Assembly (NCBI GenBank): GCA_009809945.1
Contig: WTPW01001635.1
Coordinates: 1-64,000, forward strand
Source of the DNA: Gigaspora margarita
Lineage: Eukaryota; Glomeromycota; Glomeromycetes; Diversisporales; Gigasporaceae
Direction of reading: 5' to 3'
Length of the DNA: 64,000 nt
In this document: piece after piece, positions 10,690 to 22,200 of the stretch
Layout: every line of letters starts with the position of its first letter
How positions within the stretch are numbered: position 1 is the stretch's first letter
Notes under the pieces: model-generated
Databases searched by the model: none
What the model saw: only the letters and a program-made list of their open reading frames with translations
What the model was told of the DNA's origin: nothing
Translations under genes and position numbers: made by a program

Positions 10690-10830
10690 CCAGTGTTGTT
10701 ACTGAAAGATCACTAGAAGGTTATCAGAAGGCTGCTAGAAGAAAATTAATAGTATTACTGGAACTTTAAGTTCCAGTAGCATTATTGATTTTCTTCCAGT
10801 GGCCTTCTAGTGACTTTCTAGTAACAATAC
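10690..10830. mobile_element. 141-bp hAT-type hairpin MITE
   Basis: Nearly perfect hairpin: CAGTGTTGTTACTGAAAGA...AGTTCC with its inverse, centre at GGAACTTTAAGTTCC. TATTGTAGA flanks both sides (10681-10689, 10831-10839), 8-9 bp as in hAT elements, and CAGTGTTGT matches the hAT end style. No gene. Confidence 0.7.
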
Positions 10831-11203
10831 TATTGTAGATCCAGGAATAATACTACTATTGTAAGAGTTTTTTATATGATTATTCACAGTAATAGAATTT
10901 TAAAAAAATCAAAGATTTAAAAATATTGTATTCTATTTAGAGTTTCTCAAATTTAAATCAAATCAAATATTAAATTAATTTGAATTTAATCAAATCAAAT
11001 TGGCTCTAATTTGAATTTAGTTGATTTAAATATTTAAGGTATAGTTTATAGTTAAAGGGTATAAATTTTATAGTAAAAATCAGTGAAGATTTACTAATTG
11101 TTTTATATAAAAATGAAATCTTATATAATTCTATTCTTAAAAAAACCCCTTATAGAAAAAAATCAAAACATACTCATATTTTATGATCTATTCAACTAAT
11201 TTT

Positions 11204-13599
11204 TTTTTTAAATTTTTTCAGCATATACCCAAAGCCAGTGTTGTCACTCAGACTGGACCCAAACTCGGACCAGCCTGGGCCAGACTCAAACTCGGACCGG
11301 ACAAGACCAGTCATGTCTAGCAGACAGCCAGATAGTTATATTAAAAATTTTATATGTATATATAGTTATTAACGCTATATAAACATAAAAGTTCATTTGT
11401 ACAGCACAACAGTAACAATAGTAAAAAATTCGCATGGTTAAAATTTTTGATTTACCACGTAGAAAGCATCTACATCATCTTGTACATAGTAAACTATAAT
11501 ATTAACTTTGAGCCTGTCTTACCTGATTTCAATAATTTCTAGGACTAATATGCTTTTAAAACACACTGGCATCATTAACTTTTGTTTGCAAGATAAAACA
11601 ATACTATATAAGAATCTTGTTTTATCATTAAAAAAAAATAATTAAATTTCACAAGTTGCGATATTGCCAGTTGCACAGATCAGCATTGAAGATAACAGAT
11701 AAGTATTTTTTATTTTACGTATGTACATTTCTAATTTTTTTCTATTAGCACTAATCAATTTTTTTATAACCATTCTCAGGAATCATGTTCATAGAAGTCA
11801 GTTGCAAGACTCGTTTTCTGCAGGAATCGTTGATTGCAAGAGCTGTTTTTCATAAGAGTTGTCATTCTTGGGAGTCGTTTGTATTGCTTGTTGGTAAGTA
11901 GAAGTTCTCGTGTTCGTTGAATAGACGCTATAACTTTTTTATATTTAGTTTAAAAACATAGCCTTTAATTTCTTTAGAAAAGTTTGGTTTTTCGCTCTCT
12001 GGTTTTTATCAAATGTAAAATGCTAGGTAGGTATTGAGTATTTTGAAGTAAGGTATAATGTTTCGTCAGTTGACAATTTCTTTTGGCTTTTGAAATGATG
12101 TTGGTACTGTGTATATTAATGCCTTCTTAGATAGTGAGTTTTTTGCAGTGTTTTTGAATTATTTTTCTGCTATTTCACAGTAGTTTTGTTTCATGTAGTG
12201 TTGTCTCTATATACATATGACATTTCGTAAGATTTGCATAAAGATATTTGCTAAGATTAGGGTTAGGACTATTTAGGGTTAGTGGTTATTTGATAGATTA
12301 GAATGTTTGTTATATTGCAAAATGTTCATTATTATAACAACATTCAGAAGTACTATGTTCCAAATAGGGGTTTTAATTGAAATTTTGCTATTTTTGGACC
12401 ATGATCTTAGGCTTCTTGTTAATTCAGTTTCAACTTTTTGAATGGCTTTTTGAATTTCAGCAGTATTGAGTTATTTTAACGATCTGATTGAATTGTATTT
12501 GAAATAATAAATAAAATTAATAATTAAAAATCTTTTATTATTGAACAAAAAATATTTTAAGTTACCTAGTTTCGCAAATCGTCAGAGGCTTTCATCTTGA
12601 TTAGCATGCTTCATTGCTTGGTGCACAGCACAAATTATAAAAATTTTTAATAAGCTTATGTCTCTAGATTATTTTTGATCGGATATAAAAAATTTTATAT
12701 TTATTTTGATCCATTAAAAAATATTTATTTTTTCTTTGATGAATAAGTCTATCAAAGATCTATAGTATTGGACTTCAGACAGTGTCCGTGTCTGTCATAT
12801 GTCCATGTCCAACATTATTGCATGGACAATGTTCAGTGACAATCAATTTACTCAGACATAATTTGAACACGGACTTTGGACAATGTCCGAAAATGTCTGG
12901 TCTGCCCTGAATTAGCTCAGACTATGTCCGGTGACAACACTGCCCAAAGCTGCTTGTTGGCAGTCTTCTTTATTAAGATTATTGGTCATGCAGACCCAAC
13001 AAAGTTACTATATTTTTGTACAATTGTGATAATTTACATATATGCATTTATTACTATTCTACTATGGCTAACCGGTACTAAGCCATTCTTTTTATTTTTA
13101 TTGTTCCAACTGGTTTCAACTAGCTGATCCATTTACTACTAGGGATTTAACCAGATTTTTTCTTGTTCGTACCCAACCAAAGGTACCAAACAGTATCTTT
13201 AGCTTCTGATCTATTTTTAATTCTTTTAGAGCTTTTTCGTCCCCAAGACCTGATACATATATATTTTTTTATCCCATTAGAGCAGACTACTTCATGTTTT
13301 ATCCAATTTGTCCTGAAACAGTTGTTCTTCTGTTTCAGGTAAGATCCAATCAACCTATTTACTACCAGAGGATTTAATCAGAACTGACCAAGTTTTTAAC
13401 TTCTAAACAGACAATACAATAGCAAAAAATACAAGCAATATGGCTGAGCTGTTCAAACATGGCCCTAGCAACCTGATTCAAGTAATCTGTTCCGTAATCT
13501 TATATAGCAACTCTGTTTTCTGTAGAACTTGAACCGGTGACCTTTTATTAAAATCAGCTAATATCCTGGAAGTGCAACCACTATACTATCAGCTTGCAG
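11204..13599 (-). mobile_element. tRNA-headed retroposon family A, minus-strand copy split by a hAT element
   Basis: Read on the minus strand it begins at 13599 with a tRNA-like head: A box TGATAGTATAGTGG (13579-13592) and B box CGGTTCAAGTTC (13525-13536). The body has AATCTGGTTAAATCC and AACCAGTTGGAACAAT, and the tail ends in A-rich sequence at about 11204-11215. The sister copy is 17375-18173. GATCTATTCAACYAATTTT occurs at both outer edges (11185-11203 and 13600-13618), an 18-19 bp duplication with one mismatch, typical of LINE-driven insertion. Removing the inserted 11236-12942 and its 8-bp duplication leaves about 680 bp. Confidence 0.75.
11236..12942. mobile_element. 1.7 kb non-autonomous hAT element inside retroposon A
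   Basis: Ends CAGTGTTGTCAC and GTGACAACACTG are exact inverted repeats. The 8-bp duplication CCCAAAGC is perfect on both sides (11228-11235, 12943-12950). Both subterminal regions carry several GGACY/GTCCG motifs (ACTCGGACC at the left, GACAATGTCCG at the right), probable transposase-binding repeats. No transposase is left. The middle (about 11640-12530) is less AT-rich, with an AGATAAGTATTTTT donor-like motif, CAG/AG acceptor-like sites, and TTAGGGTTAGG at 12256-12285. It resembles the cassette region at 44.9-46.5 kb in layout. Confidence 0.85.
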
Positions 13600-13618
13600 G
13601 ATCTATTCAACCAATTTT

Positions 13619-14231
13619 AATAATTTTACTTCTATTAAAATCAGAAAAATTAATTCTACAACTTTTATTTGAAGCTAAAAGAAGGTTTATATAATAAAAA
13701 TATATATTTTTATATATAAGCAAGCTAGTTTTCTGTACTATAAAAAAAACATATGAATTTTCATTTTTGTTTATTATAAGATTTGCAATTTTTTTATCTC
13801 TTTAGAGATAAACTATCCTTTAAATTTAAATAAAACAATAAAACTAGTAAAATTTTTAATAAATCATTAAATATAGTCAAATTTAAATTTAAATTTGATA
13901 GGACCCTGGACATTTCTTATATAGATCAAAACTAGGTTTTGGCCAATTTTGTTCTAATTTGCTAAGAATGACAAAACTACATTTAGTTAAATAAATTTTT
14001 ATTCAGTAATTAGAATTTAATAACATTTTTTTTAAATGCACCTTATTGATATTCAAATTGGACTACTGAATGCCAAGATAATTACTAAAAACTGTTTTTT
14101 TGCTTTTCAAATTTCAGGATTTTTGCTAAAATATATAATGTATGATCTCTGTACTAAATGTCTGGGTTCTAATTTAATTAAATATTCAATTCAAATATTT
14201 GAATTCAAATCAAATTGTGAAATCCTAAGGG
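13619..14231. other. AT-rich repeat remnant, no gene recognised
   Basis: Begins with TTAATAATTTTACTNCTATTAAAATCAG and CTACAACTTTTATT, a sequence also found at 24660-24730 and 55555-55610, so this is an old dispersed repeat into which retroposon A inserted. The rest, including a 71-codon frame at 14036-14251, shows no protein-like pattern. Confidence 0.4.
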
Positions 14232-14376
14232 CCATATCATTAATTACCTGATTATTTTTTATTAGAGGCCTACTTTCCCTTCTCCTCTCCTTAATATAAA
14301 TTTGGTCAGGTTTCTATATATAATTTCAAATTTTTTACCCTCCTCTCCTTCTAAAAAATCACATGATTTTTGTCAC
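14232..14376 (-). repeat. 143-150 bp repeat family C, copy 2
   Basis: Minus-strand match to 55772-55914: starts TGACAAAAATCATGTGATTT, contains GGGAAAGTAGGCC and ends TAATCAGGTAATTAATGATA. Its purine-rich strand reads as pyrimidine (TCCTCTCC) here. Confidence 0.6.
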
Positions 14377-14484
14377 TTCTCTAATTCTATTTAATAAAAT
14401 TTTAGAAGACTAAAGATTTAGTAATATTATACTATCTAAAACAACTTTAAAGAATTTAAAAATTTATTATCCTTCAATTATTCA

Positions 14485-14756
14485 GCTTTAACAAGCAAAT
14501 TTGTTTGCTAAAATTTTATAAATTTATATCTAATTTATTTTTTATTAAAAATAAAAATTAAATAAATTTTTTTTTAATTAAAATTATAATTATATACTAT
14601 TTAAAATTTATTTTTATTTATTTAAAATTTATAAAAATTTTAAGTTGTTTATAAAAGAAAAATTTATAATTTTTTTTAAAAAATTTTATTTTTAAATTTT
14701 TTATAATCAAAATTTAAGATTTAACTCTTATTAAAAAAAAACCAATTTAATACCTA
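14485..14756. repeat. Family D element, left-end fragment
   Basis: AAGCAAATTTGTTTGCTAAAA (14497 onward) resembles the inner end of the 650-680 bp TA-flanked family, and the following AT-rich stretch resembles its interior. The other end is missing. Confidence 0.35.
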
Positions 14757-15193
14757 GTATATTAATTGCCAATCTGAATAAGATTAGCAATATTTCTATA
14801 TTTAGAATTGGAGCAAAACAAATAGAGGTCTGATCCGTTGAATAATTATTCAGATATTCAATGAATATTCGAATGTTCGGATATATGATAATTTCACCAA
14901 ATCAAATATCAGTTTTATTTATTATTCACCAATTAATTCAATGAATATTTGGTAATATTCAGTGATACAAGTTAATAAAATTAAATAACTTAAAAAATAA
15001 CGATGAAGCTTTAATTAAATATTTTCACTTTAAAGTTTAATATATAATAGGATTATTTAAATAGGTTTAAAATGAAAACTTAATATTCTAACTTCCGCAC
15101 TGGCTGTAAAAAATGTACAGGAAATATTAAGATCTATTGTAATACCCAAAGTCATTGTATTCTATAAATATATAATCGTTTTAGTGTATTTAA

Positions 15194-15531
15194 ATAAATA
15201 AGAATTTTTCAAATGATTTGTATAGAAACGTTTAAATTATCTTATTGAGAACGTATAAAGTATTCAAATTAAATAAAAAAAAGGATACTACGGATAGAGT
15301 CAATTAATGTAGATCTTTACTTAGAATTTAGATAGTATCACATTAAATATATTGTAGCAATAATAAATAAGAATTTTTCAAATGATTTGTATAGAAACGT
15401 TTAAATTATCTTATTGAGAACGTATAAAGTATTTAAATTAAATAAAAAAAGGATACTACGGATAGATTTGATTAATGTAGATCTTTACTTAGAATTTAGA
15501 TAGTATCATATTAAATACATTGTAGCAATTT
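15194..15531. repeat. 169-bp direct tandem duplication
   Basis: Two adjacent units, 15194-15362 and 15363-15531, start with AATAAGAATTTTTCAAATG and share GAACGTATAAAGTATT and GGATACTACGGATAGA with only a few differences. A recent duplication inside the 5' non-coding part of the hAT unit. Confidence 0.75.
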
Positions 15532-16820
15532 TTTAATAAAATTGTATTACTATAGCAAAAAAAAAAAAATACGAATAAGTTATAATAAATAAGCAGTATA
15601 GTTACTAATAATACAAATTGATAAAAAAAAATTTTATATATCTTTATCTTTGAAAATATTTAGTAGCAGTAGCGAAGGTATTGATTTGTTCTATATAATC
15701 AGAATTTTGCTTTTATTTGTAATATTCATTCAGATTATGCATACTCAGGTTACTTTAGCATGCCTCGATGCTTTCAATGCAATTTAAGCCAGAATCTTAT
15801 GCCCATAGACACAAAGTGCCAACTCATTTCTAACACTTTTATACATGCATCACAAAAATGTCTGACATAAGCCAAGTTTTTGCCTGTACCTTTTGTGAAG
15901 CATGGATACATGCTAGAGTTGCAGGCCCTATTAATTCTGTACATAATTGAATATTTGATAAAAAAAAACAAAATATGCTGATTTTGCACCTCCCATATGA
16001 CACGTGATCTTTTCTTTGTACCAGATCTTGAATCATTTAAACCAAATAAGTAAAGTAATGAAATTCATAGTCGCATCCCATTCTCTGAATATAAAAAAAT
16101 TAATAATAACAAAATGGGCAAAGCTGCTTTAAAGGCTGTGCAAATAAATATAAAAATTTATACCAAAATTCTAAGAAGCCTTTGAATTCACGCTAAAAAG
16201 AAATTAGAAAAATAATTAGTATAAGAAATCATATGTAAATAAATATTATGCATTTAATTATATTCAAATATTAGCTAGTATGAATCAAGTCTATCAAAAA
16301 AAATAGATGATTTCTTCTTTCTTTTATAGCTTCTTTTTTTGTTCTCTTCATTGAAAATTCATATAATAGAATAGATTAGATAGAATGTAATCGAATTTTT
16401 TGTAAAATTGAAAAAATTGAATCAATAAAATCATCGAATTCAAGTTAGCAATAACTTGAAGAAAGCCCTTTGTACCTTTAAAATATTTAAAGTTTTATAA
16501 AACTCTGTGCGTTTTTGTCTTAATTAATTGTTGTAATTTTGACAATTCTTGCCCAATTCCTAAAATTTTTGCCATTAACAATGCTATCATAAAATAGATA
16601 TGTTTTTTATACAATAATAATAGGTAATGGTTATCATTTGCCCAATCATACCTTACAATTAGAACCAAATAACAAATTAATTTTCTAAAGATAATAATAC
16701 CCATCCTTTGAATTATACTACTTTTTTAGTTAACATAATTAAAGCAATAATTATTGTAAATATATACATTAGATCCTGTATTCCATTATTTATTGAAAAC
16801 TTCAGTTTAATATATATGCG
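15532..16820. other. 5' non-coding part of the hAT unit
   Basis: AT-rich. A less AT-rich patch at about 15740-16040 gives overlapping minus-strand frames of 65-71 codons; no motif is recognised, and two frames share the strand, so a decayed gene is possible but not shown. A pyrimidine tract ending TTTTATAG lies at 16312-16330. Confidence 0.35.
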
Positions 16821-17374
16821 ATGGCAAATGATGATTTACAGTTCTCTTTGCCAGTTCAGTCATTCGATAAACTACTTACTGACCGACCTAAAAGCCCAGT
16901 ATTAGAAAATATATCAAGTGAAGAAGCAACAATGAAATTTTTGAAAAACCAACATATAAAAAAACAAAATTGAGCCATAAAGGTGGATCAAAAAAACAAA
17001 GCTGGGTATGGAATTATTTCGAATCAGAAAAAGTAATTGAAACTTTAGAAGGTTCTAAAAATATCAAGGTTGAAATTATATACGGTATTTGTCAAGTAAC
17101 AAATGATTCAGAAACAAAATGTGGTGCACAATTAAAGATATTAGGTGGATCGACCTCAAATTTAATATCTTATTTGACGAACACCTATGGTATTAAACCA
17201 AATGGACCTAAATTACGTGATGATGTATAAATTATTTTTTTAATATAGCAATTATAGTCTACTCTTTCTAAACCAAACTTAGATAAAATAAGCATTAATT
17301 TTGTCTAAACTGAACTTTAAATTTTATTATAAAGTCAGTTTAAACACTATGATGCTTTTTAAAATAAATTGTTA

Positions 17375-18173
17375 GTTCTGTGGGTCGATAGCGTAGTGGT
17401 TGCACTCCCAGGACTTTAGCTATTCCTCACGCAAGGTCGCCATTTCAAGTCTTATAAAAGACTGAAGAATATTAATTTCTACGTTTGGCCATGAGACGGA
17501 TATACTTGAACTAGAATGCTAGGACCATGTGTGGCGGCACAGCCACTTAAAAAATTTTCTTCAAGGTTGGGTCCCTAATTAGGAAAAGGTAAATTTAGTT
17601 AAAATCCCCTAGTTGAAATAGAATGGGTCAGCGGATTACGGTCAGCCGGACTTATAAGGAAAAAAGATAAATCTGGTTAAATCCCCCAGTTGAAACAGGA
17701 TGGGTTAGCAGATTACGGTCAGCTAGACTTAATGAACACAAGGCTTATTCTGGTTAAATCCCCTGGTGAAAGCAGGTCAACTGGCTATAAACTGGTTGGA
17801 ACAATTAGAAAAGTCCCTCGAAGAAAAAACTGGTCCTGAACCAAACTCGGAAGGAAGTACCTGAGGCAGACAAAAAAAGGCTCTATACAAGCATGCTAGC
17901 GGAGTCACTTAACTCCTTAAAGTTGATCTATGGACGCCGACAAACGGGTGAGACGCACCAGGTGACGGGCCCACTGGACTTAGCCAGAGAAATCAGACGA
18001 AGGAGGGAGGGGCAGGTTAGACTTCGTAGAACAATACAAATAGATTAGGAAAAAAGTTGTAACACACAATGTAGGGGACCCATGGGGTCCCTGTGATCAC
18101 TGAATATTGGTTAATAAAAGACCGCAAACAGCGGATTCGGGAGATCATGCCTGAATAAATTTAAAAAAAAAAT
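17375..18173 (+). mobile_element. tRNA-headed retroposon family A, full copy inside the hAT transposase
   Basis: 12-bp perfect target duplication AATAAATTGTTA (17363-17374, 18174-18185). tRNA-like head: A box GATAGCGTAGTGG (17387-17399), B box ATTTCAAGTCT (17452-17462), so an internal RNA polymerase III promoter is expected. The body has a near-tandem segment, GGTTAAATCCCC...GATTACGGTCAGC, about three times (17590-17780), and is GC-richer than the surroundings. It ends CGGGAGATCATGCCTGAATA and an A tail (18162-18170). 799 bp is long for a SINE. No protein. Confidence 0.85.
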
Positions 18174-18189
18174 AATAAATTGTTATACT

Positions 18190-18312
18190 TCGAATTGGAA
18201 TTTTCTCAATTCAGAATCAGGATAGTTCTAGATAAGAATTTATTTTTATTAAATTCTACTATCAAAATTCTTATCTGATTCCGAATTAGGACAATTCCTA
18301 TCTGGATACAAC
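18190..18312. repeat. Short palindromic element
   Basis: AATTGGAATTTTCTCAATTC with CAGAATCAGGATAG at the left is inverted as CTGATTCCGAATTAGGACAATTCC at the right; the centre is AT-rich. About 120 bp, no clear target duplication. Confidence 0.5.
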
Positions 18313-18345
18313 AAATTCTTTTTTATTTTTTTTAATACGCTCTAG

Positions 18346-18606
18346 CAATATTGTCACAGGACAGCTTTGGACAATGATTTGGACAATTTTGGACAGTTTT
18401 AAACAATTAAATAAAGTAAAATTACTTAAAATTTTATTAAGATAGCCTATTTTAATTTTAACTAGAATGTGTTCAGCATCTAAAAAAATTTATAGTTATA
18501 TATTTTTTAGATAGATTTATTAATTATTAAAGCCTAGACAAGCTTTGGACAATTTTGGAAATGAACAATCCAAAAAAGGCTATGGATAGCCAAAATGTAC
18601 AATACT
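18346..18606. mobile_element. 261-bp hAT-type MITE
   Basis: ACGCTCTAG lies on both sides (18337-18345, 18607-18615), an 8-9 bp duplication. Ends CAATATTGTCAC and the inverse of GTACAATACT. Internal repeats of TTTGGACAATT recall the GGACAATGTCC repeats of the 1.7 kb element at 11236-12942, so the two probably share a transposase. No gene. Confidence 0.7.
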
Positions 18607-20575
18607 ACGCTCTAGGGTTTGGTTCAAAAAGAGACTATATTAGTTTTTGTAAAAATTATTAATAATAAAATTTTCTTATCTAGCCCAAGCAAATCAAAAT
18701 CGATTTTTTTGCAAAATCTGGTTCTCATCCACATACTAAATCAAAAAATGATAAATTGACTAAAGCTCTTGTTAAGTTTCTTATCCAGGATGCACAACCA
18801 ATTAGTTTTGCAGTTAGTCCTAATTTTCGTGAGTTCATAAAGGAATTAGATTCAATATTTAGTTTATCTAATGAAAAACGTGTAAAACAAATAATTCATA
18901 TATTATATAATAAGTCTTTTGAGATTATGCAAAAAAAACTCAAAGATTCTATAACATATTGTTCACTAACTACTAATTTGTGGACATCTCGTAACAGACA
19001 AGGATATCTTGGTATTACCTGCTCATGGCTAGATTCCGATTTTAAAATTCATGAAGTATTGCTTTCTCTTACATATGTCAGGTACCCTCATACTGCTGAT
19101 GTTATTAAAGAAAAGTTAGAAGAAACAATTGAAGCATGGGGTCTTACAGAAAAAGTATATTCAATTACGACTGATAATGGGGCCAATATAAAAGCAGCAA
19201 TTAAAAAAATGAATAATATTGTATGAATCCCCTGTTCAGCTCACATATTACAACTCATTGTTGGAAAAGGTTTGATGCTCGTCGAAGCACTTGTAGCACA
19301 GGCCAAGCGATTAATCAACTTTTTTATGGCGCCAAAGCAAAGTGAATGACTTGAAGATGCTCAAAAAATGCTTAGACTTCCAGATAATGATGTACTGTAT
19401 ATATAATTTTTAATAAAAATAATTAGAATATATAATATATAGATGTTTAATAACTAAATTATTTATTATTATAGATAATTACCAAAACTTCAACATACCT
19501 TCGTGCGAAAATAGATGTATCAACACGTTGGAATTCATCCTTTCTTGCTTGGGAATGACTTCTACTTATTAAAGATGCCATCAATATTGTTTTAGCAACA
19601 TTAACTGTTTCAAATGCACTTGAAGCACAGAAAGATGCAAAAAGATTAAAAGAAATACAATTAATTGAAAATAAGTGGGATTTGATATGAGATATTGTTA
19701 ATATTTTGGGACCCTTTTTTGAAGTTACAGAAGTACTTGGTGGCTCTGAATATGCATATTTTCATATATGATTCCCTCAATTTTAGGATTGATGGAAATG
19801 TTAGATTGCTCTATGAAATATTCAGATAAATCAGATTATATAAATTTTGAAACAACTGACTTAGTATTTGATGATAATGTTGAATTTGTTGATGCACAAG
19901 AAGAGGATGAAGGTGGTTTTAAAGATCGAAAAATTAAAATTAATGCACCTATTGATGTTACTAATATGCAATACAAAATTAAGAATGCATTATATAATGC
20001 ACTTCTACACTATTGGGATTTGTCAAATAATAAATTATTTCTTGCATGCCTTCTGGATCCGAGATTTAAAAAATTAAGATTTGCAACATCAACCCAACAA
20101 CTCCAAGCCAAAGCTGCCTTTCGAGAAAAATATAATAATATTAAATCACTTTATCAATCTTCATTAACCCCAATAAACCAGTCTTTAGACGTTTGTGAAA
20201 AACAACCTTTAGCTGAAAATAGTTGACGCCAAATTTATCAAAAAACGTTCATCAAATCAATTTTCACACAAAATACTATCAATGAGCCAAATGATGAAAT
20301 TAGTCATTACCTTTCTTTGTCTAAACTTTCTTACTATCATAATCCTTGTCACTAGTAGAATGCTCAAAAATCTTCTTTTCTGCTCTTAAGTGAACTTGCA
20401 AGACAGTATCTTGCTATACCCGCGACCTCAACTCCGAGTGAGCGACTTTTTAGTGAAGCAAACAACATAATGACCATAAGAAGAACCATGCTAAAGCCAA
20501 AATTATTTGAACGAATATTATTTTTGAAATGAAACTGTGATGAACTTGAGAATATTTATGATTCAATTGTGTAAA

Positions 20576-20858
20576 TTTGAATTTTTTTTTTTTTGAAAAG
20601 TTTGACTTTTTTTTTTTTTAAAATATTATTATCTTTATCATTTTTTTATCATTTTTTTTCTTTTCCTTTTTTATTTTTTTCGCTATCATAATAACAGATA
20701 TAAGATGTAAATTTTTATATTATTTTATTTCTGTTACCTTCCTTTTTGTAATTGATAGCTTGAAACGCATAATTGTTTAACCTGAAAGAATCATTAAATT
20801 TAAAAATCAATTTTATTAAATAAATAACAATAGAATATATATATATATACAACAACGG
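20576..20858. other. T-rich 3' region of the hAT gene
   Basis: Poly-T and ATCATT-rich sequence after the transposase stop, then an AT dinucleotide run at 20836-20848. No gene. Confidence 0.4.
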
Positions 20859-21162
20859 CAGGGCGTAGGATCGATTTTACTGTCACATGATTTTCTGACG
20901 TACATTAATCAATTAAAAATCTGGATCTAGCGTAATGTAAAGAAGTTCAAAACAATTATTCGCTTTGCAAAAATTGCATTTATATCAAACTTTAGTTTAG
21001 TAAACCACTTTTAGAGCCTTAACAAAAAAATTTCCTCATGTATTTTTACTATAATGCTGCTCTTTTTAACTCTAACTTATACCTGACCCAAATATAAACG
21101 AAATTTTTTGTTCAACATCCAATTTCTGAAAATCACGTGACAGTAAATCGATACTACGCCTG
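20859..21162. mobile_element. 304-bp MITE with CAGGGCGTAG ends
   Basis: Inverted ends of about 37 bp: CAGGGCGTAGGATCGATTTT at the left and the inverse of AAATCGATACTACGCCTG at the right, both continuing into ACTGTCACRTGATTTTC. No internal frame. Flanks do not show a clear duplication. Confidence 0.65.
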
Positions 21163-21439
21163 TCAAAATAACTTAAAAACATTACTTAAGCAAAATTACC
21201 GTAAAACTTACTTCAATTAATAGTTGTGCACGATCTCTACAATTAGCAAATCAAATTGAGAGAGATACTTGAGAGCACCCTAAGTATAAATCAAATAAAT
21301 ATTAATTTGATTTAGCCCTATGCATTGACGAAGTCACGCTAGGGTTATTATCGCGAAGATAACTTGATTTGATGCCTGATAAGATTCTGGCTCCCATCCC
21401 TCCTGCTCTCTCTCATTCATCGCACCTAGTACCCTGCCT

Positions 21440-21680
21440 GTTGTTATGTGTAATGAGTCGAATGTGCCGCACTATAGCATGTCGCAAGAAAAAAAAAAGA
21501 GTTGAAGTATAATGTGCCGCACCATTAGCGTGGGCTCGTACTTCCAAAAAAAAAACAAGAGTTGAAGTAGAATGCGCCGCACTATAGCGTGGGCTCGTAC
21601 TTCCAAAAAAGAGAGTTGAAGTAGAATGCGCCGCACCATAGCGTGGGCTCGTACTTCCAAAAAAAAAAAAAAAAAAAAAA
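21440..21680. repeat. GC-rich minisatellite, four units of 50-60 bp
   Basis: Units carry AATGYGCCGCACYATAGCGT, GGGCTCGTACTTCC and an A-run, then AGAGTTGAAGTA; unit starts at 21461, 21511, 21571 and 21625. The frames on the minus strand are simple products of the repeat. Confidence 0.75.
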
Positions 21681-21734
21681 GATGCCCACACCTTAGCATT
21701 GGTGATCCTCAATTATGCTTCGTCACGTGAGCAT

Positions 21735-21810
21735 ATTTACATGTACATAGAGTTGTTATGAGCACAGTATATATAGAGTTGTTATAAGCACAGTATACAT
21801 ACGTATCTTC
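21735..21810. repeat. Two-copy 34-bp tandem repeat
   Basis: ATAGAGTTGTTATGAGCACA and ATAGAGTTGTTATAAGCACA follow each other, each with a GTATAYATA spacer. Confidence 0.6.
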
Positions 21811-22091
21811 ATAATGTCTAATAAAAACAGTGTTTAATATGAAATCCGAGCGAGAATAATAGTATATTTGAATTCGAGATATATATAGTTACGATTATTG
21901 ATTATATCTTAATTTGTTTGACGATTTTGGATAGAGTATTAAAAATTAAATAAGATAAACGATAGTTTAGATTATTGTAGGTAATTTATAGATGAGCGGA
22001 AGTAAACGAATTGTATGGGAATTTAGGGTAGCAGAAAGTGAATAAGGAGGGCTAGAACATATTTAGTTACAAAAAAAGAATTAATCTAAAT

Positions 22092-22200
22092 TTATATCTG
22101 CATGTATAGTGCATAGAAACCCCCTATTTTTTATTAAATAATTTATACTTGCATGTACAGTGCATAGAAACCCCTATTTTTTTATTAAATAATTATTAGT
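22092..22200. repeat. Two-copy 53-bp tandem repeat
   Basis: CTGCATGTATAGTGCATAGA and CTTGCATGTACAGTGCATAG each precede AACCCCTATTTTTT and ATTAAATAATT. Confidence 0.6.

Larger units (their letters stand above)
16821..20574 (+). pseudogene. hAT transposase (BED finger to hATC domain), decayed and interrupted
   Basis: Start ATG at 16821 (MANDDLQFSLPVQSF). BED-type finger at 16970-17230: SWVWNYFE, an ICQV/KCGAQL cysteine region, then LISYLTNTYGI. Retroposon A (17375-18173), a small palindrome and a hAT MITE (18346-18606) separate it from the catalytic part, which resumes near 18675 (KIDFFAKSGS). Catalytic part: LTTNLWTSRNRQGYLGIT (18967-19020), TTDNGANI (19168-19191), then IPCSAHILQLIVGKGL. An intron-like GT..AG gap lies at 19392-19474. 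The C-terminal hATC dimerisation domain reads RQYLAIPATSTPSERLFSEA (20401-20460) and ends at a TAA at 20572. Decay: a lost A near 16960, a lost base near 19760, and in-frame TGA codons where family members have Arg or Trp (19224, 19345, 19556, 19687, 20223, 20530), plus TAGTAG at 20353 in place of a Trp pair. All the stops fit C:G to T:A change. Confidence 0.85.

Noticed and set aside
15774-16036. Minus-strand protein gene (two frames)
   Set aside because: Two overlapping frames with no recognisable domain; may be a relic, not listed as a gene.
17381-17465. Possible tRNA gene
   Set aside because: Same reason; a sister copy with the same body exists at 13.6 kb on the minus strand.
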